From Crocinitomicaceae bacterium (GTDB taxonomy: Bacteria > Bacteroidota > Bacteroidia > Flavobacteriales_D > Crocinitomicaceae): a DNA stretch of 64,000 nt. The translations under genes were made by a program, and so were the position numbers. The notes under the pieces were generated by a model that saw nothing but the letters and a program-made list of their open reading frames with translations, was not told where the DNA came from and did not search any database. Below are positions 54,298 through 60,604 of the stretch, piece by piece (the first letter of the stretch is position 1; each line of letters opens with the position of its first letter). The stretch lies in contig JAHEMR010000012.1 of assembly GCA_024643545.1 (NCBI GenBank), positions 40,332 to 104,331 on the forward strand, given 5' to 3'.

Positions 54298-55518
54298 TTA
54301 TTCTAATCCAGCGATGTAATTGCTCAAATAGCTAAATCCTTCTGTTAATTCACCTGTTGTCGTTGTTTGGGAACCTCTTGCAATGACATCATCGGGATCC
54401 TTTCCAAATAGACAAGGAAGTACATGTTTCAATAGTTCGTTTCCGAAATCTTCAGATGCATCTTTGGGTAATTCACATGGTAAGTTGTCAATCGCCATAA
54501 CTGCAATCGCACCTTCTTGCATGAAGTCCACTTCCATTTGAGTATTTGGATCATAACCATAAATTCCATTGCCAATTTTACTTGGGCGAATCGTACAAGC
54601 GATAGGTCCAGCGATGTCACAGGAAATGTCACCAACAACTTTGATGCGATTTTCAGGGTGAAGTAAATCTTCATTGGTTAAAATGAAGGGGGATTTTGCA
54701 CTCCAAAAATGACATGGAATGTACATGTCAGATTTTTTTGAATAGCGTCCAAACGTGGAACAGTACTTTTCTGGTGTCGCATAGAAATCCTTTTTCACAA
54801 ACGATGAACCATCTTGAGGAGCGAAATAATCTTCCGCTTCTAAATGTGTATAAACAGGACCTTCAAATGAATTTTTCAAGTATTCTTCTGGACTCACTTC
54901 GGTGATTGGTAGCAAATCAATGATTTCTCTTGCACCGTGTCCAACGCGACCAAAGCCAGTTAGAACTACTCGAAAATCAGCAGGTAAGTCTACTTTCTTT
55001 AATTCTTGTTCCACTTCCTTTCGGTCTTCACATTCATGGGCAGGTTTCATCGCGTAACGTCCCGATTTCAATCCATACGTTAAAAACGCATTGTAGCAAC
55101 CGACAATTCCAGCGTAGCGACCAAATCCAATGATGCGTTTATTGTATTTGTCTTTCAATACTTCGTAATCGACCAAACGGATGTTTTTATCCAAAATCGC
55201 ATTGAGAAGAGAACGGTTGTAGGGCTGTTTTTTGAAGGTGTGTGAAAAGAAGAAAAAGGTCTTATTTGGAATTAAATCCGCAATTTGAACTTCTTTTACG
55301 CCGAAAATATAGTCGCAATCGTTCAGTTGATCGACAAGTTCTATTCCTTGGTCAGCATACGCCGCATCTGGATAGGTTCGAATTGGACTCTTTTGAACCA
55401 CAACTTTTACTTCGGGATAAAGCACTTCAATGGCTTTACATTGTTTTGGTGTTAAGGGAACACGAAAATCTGGTGGTACTTTTCCTTCACGGATGACACC
55501 TAATTTGATGGGTTTCAT
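54298..55518 (-). CDS. Saccharopine/alanine dehydrogenase-like oxidoreductase
   Basis: A 406-residue NAD(P)-dependent enzyme of the AlaDH/PNT superfamily, closest in layout to lysine-forming saccharopine dehydrogenase (LYS1). It opens IKLGVIREGKVPPDFRVPLTPKQC, with the R-x-x-x-P-E-like substrate start, then the Rossmann region RVVLTGFGRVGHGAREII and NRIKVVGDISCDIAGPI with the catalytic-site DISCD. PACIRPS-like segment CTIRPSKIGNGIYGYDP follows. Whether it makes lysine, or acts on another amino acid, cannot be told. It is in the same operon as dapD, with 3 bp to the preceding gene. Confidence 0.82.
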   Translation of the reverse strand: MKPIKLGVIREGKVPPDFRVPLTPKQCKAIEVLYPEVKVVVQKSPIRTYPDAAYADQGIELVDQLNDCDYIFGVKEVQIADLIPNKTFFFFSHTFKKQPYNRSLLNAILDKNIRLVDYEVLKDKYNKRIIGFGRYAGIVGCYNAFLTYGLKSGRYAMKPAHECEDRKEVEQELKKVDLPADFRVVLTGFGRVGHGAREIIDLLPITEVSPEEYLKNSFEGPVYTHLEAEDYFAPQDGSSFVKKDFYATPEKYCSTFGRYSKKSDMYIPCHFWSAKSPFILTNEDLLHPENRIKVVGDISCDIAGPIACTIRPSKIGNGIYGYDPNTQMEVDFMQEGAIAVMAIDNLPCELPKDASEDFGNELLKHVLPCLFGKDPDDVIARGSQTTTTGELTEGFSYLSNYIAGLE

Positions 55519-55521
55519 AAA

Positions 55522-56199
55522 TTAAATTCCTTGTGGTAGTAAGTATTGGTCGATGAATTCACGGACACACGCATCTCCACCTTTTCGAGATAGGATGATG
55601 TGGCATTCCGATTTCACGGCATTCACCGCAGATGATGGACAAACAGCGAGTCCAACGGCTTTCATCACGGCTAAATCATTCACGTCATCGCCAATGATTC
55701 CCACTTCATGTAAGCCAATACCGAGTTCACTACACCAAGCGTTTAGAATGTCTAATTTCGGTTCGCGTCCAACGTAAACTCGTTCAATTCCGAGAACTGC
55801 GGCACGATCTTGTACCATATGTTCCGTGAATCCGGAGGAAATGATTCCCAGTTGAACGGGACCATTTTTCACCACATGCATGATGGCCAAGCCATCTTGT
55901 GTGTGGTAACGTTTTAATTGATCTCCTTTTTCACTCATGAACATTCCGCCGTCTGTTAAAACACCGTCTACATCCAAAATGAGTAATTTAAGTTGGTCAA
56001 GTTGCTTTTTGAAATGCTTGTTGCGAAATAGTGGTTTGAAAAGCAGTGCCGTCAAATCGACTTCGTATTCTTCACAAACGGCTTCTAAATCGTAGACGGA
56101 GAGTTCATTCACATGTTCCACATCCAAATCGGACAAGAAGTCATCAAACTCGATTCCGTTTTTTTGACAAAGTCCTTTTATATTTTGTTCCAATAACAT
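55522..56199 (-). CDS. KdsC-type HAD phosphatase with an N-terminal extension
   Basis: Residues about 70-225 form a C0-type HAD phosphatase like KdsC (Kdo-8-phosphate phosphatase): motif I LLILDVDGVLTDGG, motif II IISSG, motif III region GREPKLDIL and IGDDVNDLAVM. The first 65 residues are an addition not found in KdsC (about 165-190 aa). They are helical (NIKGLCQKNGIEFDDFLSDL, VNELSVYDLEAVCEEYEVD), with a pattern reminiscent of a Cro/C1-type helix-turn-helix followed by the LLFKPLF linker. It lies 1 bp after the DAHP-synthase-type gene. The substrate may be Kdo-8-P or another 3-deoxy-ulosonate phosphate. Confidence 0.85.
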   Translation of the reverse strand: MLLEQNIKGLCQKNGIEFDDFLSDLDVEHVNELSVYDLEAVCEEYEVDLTALLFKPLFRNKHFKKQLDQLKLLILDVDGVLTDGGMFMSEKGDQLKRYHTQDGLAIMHVVKNGPVQLGIISSGFTEHMVQDRAAVLGIERVYVGREPKLDILNAWCSELGIGLHEVGIIGDDVNDLAVMKAVGLAVCPSSAVNAVKSECHIILSRKGGDACVREFIDQYLLPQGI

Positions 56200-56200
56200 C

Positions 56201-57199
56201 TTAAATCATTTTGTAACCAACACTTGCTGCAACAGCTTGAAGGTCTTTTTGTAATTGCTTGAATTCTTCGTAATTCAATTGCTGTGAAGCATCTGATTTC
56301 GCCACTTTCGGATTTGGATGTGCTTCGATTAAAAGTCCATCAATTCCCATGGCCACACAGGCACGAGCTAGTGGATTAACACCGTAAGCGTATCCCATCG
56401 CATGTGAAGGATCCAAGATAACCGGAAGATTTGTGTGTTCTTGTAGCCAAGCAACACCGCAAAGATCCAAGGTGAAACGTGTTCCAGTTTCGAAGGTGCG
56501 AATACCACGTTCGCAAAGAATCACGTTTTCGTTACCTCCAGCTAAAACAAATTCAGCGGCTTGAACGAATTCTTGCAAGGTTGTTCCAAATCCACGTTTG
56601 ATTAAAACCGGTTTTTTGATTTTGGCACATGCACGTAAAATTCCTTGATCGTACATTGCTTTCGCTCCAACTTGGATGATATCAGTGTGTTCGATGATTT
56701 CATCAATGTGTGTCGCATCTCTCGCTTCCGTGATGACATTTAAACCGTATTCGGTTCTCATTTTTGCCAATAGTTGCAATCCTTCCAATCCCAATCCTTG
56801 GAAAGAGTAGGGACTTGTTCTTGGTTTGTAGCATCCGCCACGAAGCGTGCTTAATCCCATTCCAACAAGTAATTCCGCAGACGAACGAATTTGATCCTCG
56901 GATTCAACAGAGCAAGGTCCACCGATTAAAATGGTGTTTTTTGTGTTTCCACCGATGCTCACATTTCCGAATTTCACTTCTCTTTTATCGGAGCGAAATC
57001 GTTTCGAAGCCAATTGAATGTCATTGGCGAATACCCAATGTTCATCGCAAAGGTTTTCTAGGTCTGCAGGAACTTCCTTCAATCCAGATCCGGTAATGAG
57101 TAAGTTCTTTCCTTCGTAGGTAATGTGAAAAGCTTTGTGTTTCTCAGCTAATGTGGCACATTCAGTTGCGCCAACGGTTGATTTTAATTGAATGATCAT
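56201..57199 (-). CDS. aroF: 3-deoxy-7-phosphoheptulonate (DAHP) synthase, class I-beta
   Basis: Aldol-type condensation of PEP with erythrose-4-phosphate, entry to the shikimate pathway. An N-terminal regulatory-like domain of about 85 residues (ferredoxin-like fold of Thermotoga-type DAHPS) precedes the KdsA/AroG-fold barrel. Motifs: GGPCSVESEDQI, GGCYKPRTSPYSFQGLG, DIIQVGAKAMYD, KPVLIKRGFGTT, ILDPSHAMGY and IEAHPNPKVAKSDA. The KPRTSPYSFQG motif favours DAHP over Kdo-8-P synthesis. No chorismate mutase is fused. It overlaps the RPE-CBS gene by 4 bp. Confidence 0.9.
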   Translation of the reverse strand: MIIQLKSTVGATECATLAEKHKAFHITYEGKNLLITGSGLKEVPADLENLCDEHWVFANDIQLASKRFRSDKREVKFGNVSIGGNTKNTILIGGPCSVESEDQIRSSAELLVGMGLSTLRGGCYKPRTSPYSFQGLGLEGLQLLAKMRTEYGLNVITEARDATHIDEIIEHTDIIQVGAKAMYDQGILRACAKIKKPVLIKRGFGTTLQEFVQAAEFVLAGGNENVILCERGIRTFETGTRFTLDLCGVAWLQEHTNLPVILDPSHAMGYAYGVNPLARACVAMGIDGLLIEAHPNPKVAKSDASQQLNYEEFKQLQKDLQAVAASVGYKMI

Positions 57200-58200
57200 A
57201 GTTCTCCCTTGATGAGGTTGACAAAATTAATAATTCCCACTGCTTGCTTTTTTTCATTCACGACTGGAAGATACATCACAGGGAAGTTCGATTTTTTTAA
57301 GAGTTGTAACAAGTCAACCACCGTCGCTTTCTCTTCGATGCACAAAGGCTGACGGTTGATGAATTCACTTGCTTCAATATGAGTAGGTTGTTCTAGGTTT
57401 TTCAAAAATGTTTTACGGATATCCGCACTGGAAACGATCCCCGTTAAGGCATTTTCTTCACCGATGGCTAACGCGAATCCCATTTGTCCGAATTCAACAG
57501 CTTCGAGGATGCTGCGCGTCGTACAGATAGAGGCGTCAAACGTTGGTGCTTCTTCCAAAGGAATCATGAAATCACCCATAATAAAACTGGATTCGATTTC
57601 ACGTTTAGTTAAGTTCATTAAAGCATGACCAATACTTGGCCCGTTGAATAAATAGGAGCCAGAAACAGCAGAGCTAACGCCCATATTTCGGAGAATGAAA
57701 GATACTTCTCCATTTACACCGCCATCCACGTGAATGGACTTACTCGGATATTTCGCGCGAAACTGTCTGATTTTTGCAAAATTCTGACGGTCAAATTTCC
57801 CGCCGCTTTGTCCCGGAATGGTTGCCATGATTAAAATAAAATCAAAATCCGCATAGGGGTCAAAAGCCGAGATAGGAGTAGGGGTAATGATGGCCAAACC
57901 CTTTTTACCTGAAACACTTGCAGGGATTTCCAAGGGCTCCTGTAAATTTTCCACCTGAAAAGTCACGTATTCTACTGGGTGTTTTTCCAGTAAAGCGTAA
58001 TATTTGGATGGATTTTCCGTGATAATGTGGAGGTCAATCGGTAGGTTGCACCACGAACGGATGTGTTCGATATCTGAAAAAACACTTAAATCATCGTTGC
58101 AATCAACATGAAGTAAGTCGACCTGATGCGCAACTAAATCGAGAATCACTTCTTTTAATGAGCGACTTTTATCGCTGTAAATAGATGCGGAAATCTTCAT
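57196..58200 (-). CDS. Ribulose-phosphate 3-epimerase-like barrel fused to a CBS pair
   Basis: A 334-residue fusion. Residues 1-205 are an RPE-fold barrel with the metal and catalytic residues in place: Ser4 or Ser6 in KISASIYS, His31 and Asp33 in LLHVDCND, His58 in IDLHIIT, IPGQSGGKF in place of NPGFGGQ, Asp159 in HVDGGV. Residues about 210-334 are two CBS motifs (GIVSSADIRKTF; YLPVVNEKKQAVGIINFVNLI), a pair that resembles the C-terminus of arabinose-5-phosphate isomerase KdsD. Ordinary RPE is about 220 aa with no CBS. It leads an operon with DAHP synthase and a KdsC-like phosphatase. The true sugar substrate is unknown. Confidence 0.82.
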   Translation of the reverse strand: MKISASIYSDKSRSLKEVILDLVAHQVDLLHVDCNDDLSVFSDIEHIRSWCNLPIDLHIITENPSKYYALLEKHPVEYVTFQVENLQEPLEIPASVSGKKGLAIITPTPISAFDPYADFDFILIMATIPGQSGGKFDRQNFAKIRQFRAKYPSKSIHVDGGVNGEVSFILRNMGVSSAVSGSYLFNGPSIGHALMNLTKREIESSFIMGDFMIPLEEAPTFDASICTTRSILEAVEFGQMGFALAIGEENALTGIVSSADIRKTFLKNLEQPTHIEASEFINRQPLCIEEKATVVDLLQLLKKSNFPVMYLPVVNEKKQAVGIINFVNLIKGEL

Positions 58201-58204
58201 GTAA

Positions 58205-58212
58205 CAAAGATA
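58205..58212 (-). promoter_or_regulatory. -7 box TATCTTTG of the seven-gene operon
   Basis: TATCTTTG on the minus strand ends 4 nt before the ATG at 58200, predicting a near-leaderless transcript for the RPE-CBS gene. No clear -33 element. Confidence 0.5.
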
Positions 58213-58258
58213 CTGAAATATTCGGTAAATGTCCGGAGTTGGAATGTTAATGGATTAA

Positions 58259-58273
58259 GTCCGACAATCGGGC
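58259..58273. repeat. Palindromic motif copy 1
   Basis: GTCCGACAATCGGGC, part of the left terminal repeat; arms CCGA/TCGG around CAA. Confidence 0.7.
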
Positions 58274-58519
58274 CAAAACCATTGTGCCTCGCGTCATTTT
58301 GTATCTCTTAACATTCGTTTCCTTCAAAACTCAATGCCAAACAAACAGGATATTTGTTTTTTCCTATACAAACTTTCAAACAGACTTTTTTGAATTGAAT
58401 AACAAACGGTTGTAGTTATTTTATCGAAAAATAAGTGGAAATAAAGCGAAATTGATGCCGTGATGTCAATGGACAATCGAACCTACCATCAGAAAATCCT
58501 TCTTTATCTCCCACTTTTT

Positions 58520-58534
58520 GTCCGATTGTCGGAC
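58520..58534. repeat. Palindromic motif copy 2
   Basis: GTCCGATTGTCGGAC, perfect 6 bp arms around TTG. It is nested within a larger inverted repeat ACTTTTTG (58513-58520) / CAAAAAGT (58541-58548). Confidence 0.75.
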
Positions 58535-58641
58535 TTGATCCAAAAAGTTCGCAAAAAGATCATGACTTCGAATTCGATTCCCTTTGCGATCTTACTCCGT
58601 ATGGATATTCCTCACTTCAAGCAAAGGGTTTTCTTCGGATT

Positions 58642-58700
58642 TTGTCACACGATGCTTGGCGCATGAGCTTACAGCTATGCTGAGCATGTGCGCGTGACAA
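58642..58700. other. Imperfect hairpin inside the element
   Basis: Arms TTGTCACACG / CGCGTGACAA (9 of 10 paired) enclose a 39 nt segment that can fold further around GCGCATG and GCATGTGCGC. Could be a structured RNA or a recombination site; no match to a known RNA is recognised. Confidence 0.4.
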
Positions 58701-58949
58701 TGCTCCTTGAAAAACGTCGAATTCTAGGTCGGTCAAGATTCTATTTCGGATTTCTTTCGTTGGAGTGATAACAACATTCATCTTCAAGATTGCTTCTCCG
58801 CGCATGAAAAGATTTAACGCAAGCCCTCACGACGAAGTTGCGTCAAAATTTCTGGCTGTTTGAGCCGAGGTACGAGAGCGAGTTTCAGAAATTTTAGCAA
58901 GGAGGAAGATGAGGGTAGTTAGATCTTTTAAGCGCTAGACTTTTTTGTT

Positions 58950-58974
58950 ACTTTTTGGGGCAATGCCAAAAAGT
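58950..58974. other. Hairpin ACTTTTTGG...CCAAAAAGT
   Basis: Arms ACTTTTTGG(GG)CA and TGCCAAAAAGT with a 2 nt bulge and minimal loop, flanked by T-rich and A-rich runs on each side, so it could serve as a bidirectional terminator. Confidence 0.5.
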
Positions 58975-59012
58975 AAGAGCAAAAAAAACAATCTCCTTTA
59001 TTTAAACTTTAT

Positions 59013-59027
59013 GTCCGATTGTCGGAC
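59013..59027. repeat. Palindromic motif copy 3
   Basis: GTCCGATTGTCGGAC, inside the right terminal repeat; identical to copy 2. Confidence 0.75.
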
Positions 59028-59069
59028 TTAACCCATTTAGGCTAGGTAGGAAATTAAAGAAAAAAAAGA

Positions 59070-59166
59070 GGGGTAAGCTACTCTTATCGCACCGCTCAAC
59101 CTCATACCTTTGCTACATTCCTGTCCTGGAGGATTAAGAGGGAGCTGGTCGTAAAAGACTTACCCC
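59070..59166 (-). ncRNA. ffs: Signal recognition particle RNA (small bacterial type)
   Basis: Scaffold RNA that pairs with Ffh to target membrane proteins. On the minus strand the ends GGGGTAAG and CTTACCCC form the closing stem. The apical domain is diagnostic: CAGG-ACA-GGAA-TGT-AGCA, that is, the GGAA tetraloop on a short stem with the CAGG/AGCA internal loop that binds the Ffh M domain. Flanking segments GACCAGCTCCCTC and GGTTGAGCGGTGCG are as in Bacteroidota SRP RNAs. A TACATTTG promoter box lies 3-4 nt upstream and a T-run follows the 3' end (to 59061). Length about 97 nt. Confidence 0.9.
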
Positions 59167-59169
59167 GTG

Positions 59170-59177
59170 CAAATGTA
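59170..59177 (-). promoter_or_regulatory. -7 box TACATTTG of ffs
   Basis: TACATTTG ends 3 nt before the predicted first G of the SRP RNA (59166), exactly the spacing expected for a -7 element. Confidence 0.7.
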
Positions 59178-59216
59178 GGGATTTCTTTTTATTCGAACGA
59201 AAAAATCAATGAATTA

Positions 59217-59696
59217 CTATGCTTCGATGGCACGATTCATTAAAGAAACCATTGCTAATGTTACAATAAACAATTGAGTAGCAGTTTCTTCATCCAAACT
59301 TGAGCCATCTTCATCTTCGGTAGATACTTCCATTGCCATGAATTGCGCTAGAAAGGGTTGGTCACAGAATGATTCGATGATTTCTTCGTCTTCTTCATCG
59401 AAGTATTGCTCCAACATATCAAAGTATGGTTCTTCGATTTCGTCAATGTCAGCTTCTGTTACCTGGCGAAGTTTAATTCCTTCTTGTGTAAAACATTCTG
59501 AAATAACACAGAAATAATAAATTAATAATCCTTCTAAATCTTCGTTCTCGTATTCTGAAGGAGCTGTCATGACGTAATCCAACAATTCTTGTTGTGCCAA
59601 TGCATATTTTTCGGATACGTTTTCTAGTTGGTCGTCCGTTAAATTGTCAACAATTTCAATGGCTTTTTCAATGGATGCTAGACTTACTTGTTTCAT
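59217..59696 (-). CDS. Acidic hypothetical protein
   Basis: A 159-residue, strongly acidic, all-helical protein (ADIDEIEEPYFDMLEQYFDEEDEEI near the middle, quoted in part EPYFDMLEQYFDEEDEE; STEDEDGSSLDEETATQLF later). No signal peptide, no membrane segment and no recognised domain. The start at 59696 (MKQVSLASIEKAIE) was chosen because the upstream TTG at 59717 lies in the TATTTTTG promoter box and adds only a poly-Lys stretch. It lies just upstream of ffs on the same strand and is divergent from the DUF6132 gene. Confidence 0.7.
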   Translation of the reverse strand: MKQVSLASIEKAIEIVDNLTDDQLENVSEKYALAQQELLDYVMTAPSEYENEDLEGLLIYYFCVISECFTQEGIKLRQVTEADIDEIEEPYFDMLEQYFDEEDEEIIESFCDQPFLAQFMAMEVSTEDEDGSSLDEETATQLFIVTLAMVSLMNRAIEA

Positions 59697-59714
59697 GACT
59701 TTCTTTTTTTTTGA

Positions 59715-59722
59715 CAAAAATA
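59715..59722 (-). promoter_or_regulatory. -7 box TATTTTTG before the acidic hypothetical
   Basis: TATTTTTG on the minus strand, leader about 15 nt to the ATG at 59696. Confidence 0.4.
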
Positions 59723-59786
59723 AGAAGAAAAAATGGCGAAACTAAATTATGTAACTTGTGCTACAGATGAATTCTATAAGAGCAAC

Positions 59787-59794
59787 TACCTTTG
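59787..59794 (+). promoter_or_regulatory. -7 box TACCTTTG before the DUF6132/rhodanese genes
   Basis: TACCTTTG lies 16 bp before the ATG at 59811 and inside the alternative longer frame that starts at 59733, favouring the short form. Confidence 0.45.
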
Positions 59795-59810
59795 TCAAAA
59801 AAAACAGCAA

Positions 59811-60017
59811 ATGACTTTTCTTAAAACGCGCACATTCTGGACCATCCTCGGTTACGCATTAGGAGCAATTGGTGGATACATTTACTTTTTGAATGTGAAA
59901 TGTGAGACAGGTTGTTACATGAAAACGAGTCCGGTTTACAACGTGATTTTTGGTTTTTTCATCGGAGGTTTTCTTTTTCAATTTATTCACGAATTTTTTA
60001 TCGCTAAACAAAAATAA
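59811..60017 (+). CDS. Small membrane protein, DUF6132-like
   Basis: A 68-residue protein with two membrane helices (about 9-27 and 43-62). The pattern LGYALGAIGGYIYFLNVKC ... GC ... SPVYNVIFGFFIGGFLF resembles the DUF6132 family, small proteins that precede rhodanese genes in Bacteroidota. It has two Cys (KCETGC) in the loop that may relate to sulfur chemistry. The frame is open to an ATG at 59733, but the promoter box favours 59811. The first rhodanese starts 2 bp after its stop. Confidence 0.65.
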   Translation: MTFLKTRTFWTILGYALGAIGGYIYFLNVKCETGCYMKTSPVYNVIFGFFIGGFLFQFIHEFFIAKQK

Positions 60018-60019
60018 CT

Positions 60020-60271
60020 ATGTCAAATTTTCCTACAATTATCGATGTGCGCACGCACGCAGAGTACAGTGGAGGCCATGTTGCCGGATCCATTAACATT
60101 CCCTTGCAAGAAATTGCGGATAGGGTAGAAGAAGTAAAAGGAATGCCTCAACCGATTTTATTTTGTTGCGCATCTGGAATGCGTTCTGGACAAGCAACCC
60201 AGTATTTTACATCGCTTGGCGTTGACTGTGAAAACGGTGGCGGATGGATGGAAGTAAACGGTCGCATCTAA
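60020..60271 (+). CDS. Single-domain rhodanese
   Basis: An 83-residue rhodanese-like sulfurtransferase. Active-site loop CASGMRS with Cys50, preceded by IIDVRTHAEYSGGHVAGSINIPL; the terminal NGGGWMEV is shared with the next gene. Cytosolic. It probably arose by duplication with the second rhodanese 27 bp downstream. Role in persulfide handling is inferred from the family. Confidence 0.88.
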   Translation: MSNFPTIIDVRTHAEYSGGHVAGSINIPLQEIADRVEEVKGMPQPILFCCASGMRSGQATQYFTSLGVDCENGGGWMEVNGRI

Positions 60272-60298
60272 TTACTCACGCACTAAAACGAAAAACAC

Positions 60299-60604
60299 AT
60301 GTCCTTATTAGGTAAATTATTTGGAATGAAGTCCGTAAACTATCAACAACTCGTTAAAGAAGGTGCGGTTATCGTTGATGTTCGTTCTCCAGGAGAATTT
60401 CAAGGTGGACACATCAAAGGATCCATCAATGTTCCTTTGCAAAGTATCCAAAGTTCATTGGGTAAAATACCGAAGAATAAAACGGTTATTACCTGTTGTG
60501 CATCCGGAATGCGCAGTGCAAGTGCTAAAAGCATTTTGAAATCTGCTGGTTATGCAGATGTTCACAATGGCGGTGGTTGGATGAGCTTGAAAAGTAAGAT
60601 CTAA
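60299..60604 (+). CDS. Single-domain rhodanese
   Basis: A 101-residue paralogue of the preceding gene: VIVDVRSPGEFQGGHIKGSINVPL, active-site Cys67 in CASGMRS, terminal NGGGWMSL. It has an extra N-terminal segment (SLLGKLFGMKSVNYQQLVKEG). The tail overlaps the convergent membrane gene by 4 bp. Confidence 0.88.
   Translation: MSLLGKLFGMKSVNYQQLVKEGAVIVDVRSPGEFQGGHIKGSINVPLQSIQSSLGKIPKNKTVITCCASGMRSASAKSILKSAGYADVHNGGGWMSLKSKI

Larger units (their letters stand above)
58249..59037. mobile_element. Noncoding element bounded by inverted repeats (MITE-like candidate)
   Basis: About 790 bp with matching inverted ends: left 58249-58273 and right 59013-59037 are complementary over 25 bp with two mismatches. 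The shared end reads AATGG(A/G)TTAAGTCCGACA inward. A TTA triplet (58247-58249 and 59037-59039) flanks both ends and could be a 3 bp target duplication. Inside is a third copy of the GTCCGATTGTCGGAC palindrome, plus hairpins at 58642-58700 and 58950-58974. Two short opposed frames of 60-70 codons occur but have no recognisable protein. It is inserted between the operon promoter and ffs. Confidence 0.55.

Noticed and set aside
58460..58805. Two opposed frames of 60-70 codons inside the inverted-repeat element
   Set aside because: They overlap palindromes, show no recognisable domain and have no promoter box; treated as chance frames.
58249..59037. Full insertion sequence with transposase
   Set aside because: Inverted ends are present, but no transposase catalytic motif or sizeable frame is visible; kept only as a MITE-like candidate.
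59733..59810. Longer start for the DUF6132-like protein
   Set aside because: The extra 26 codons contain the TACCTTTG promoter box and are unlike the family N-terminus.
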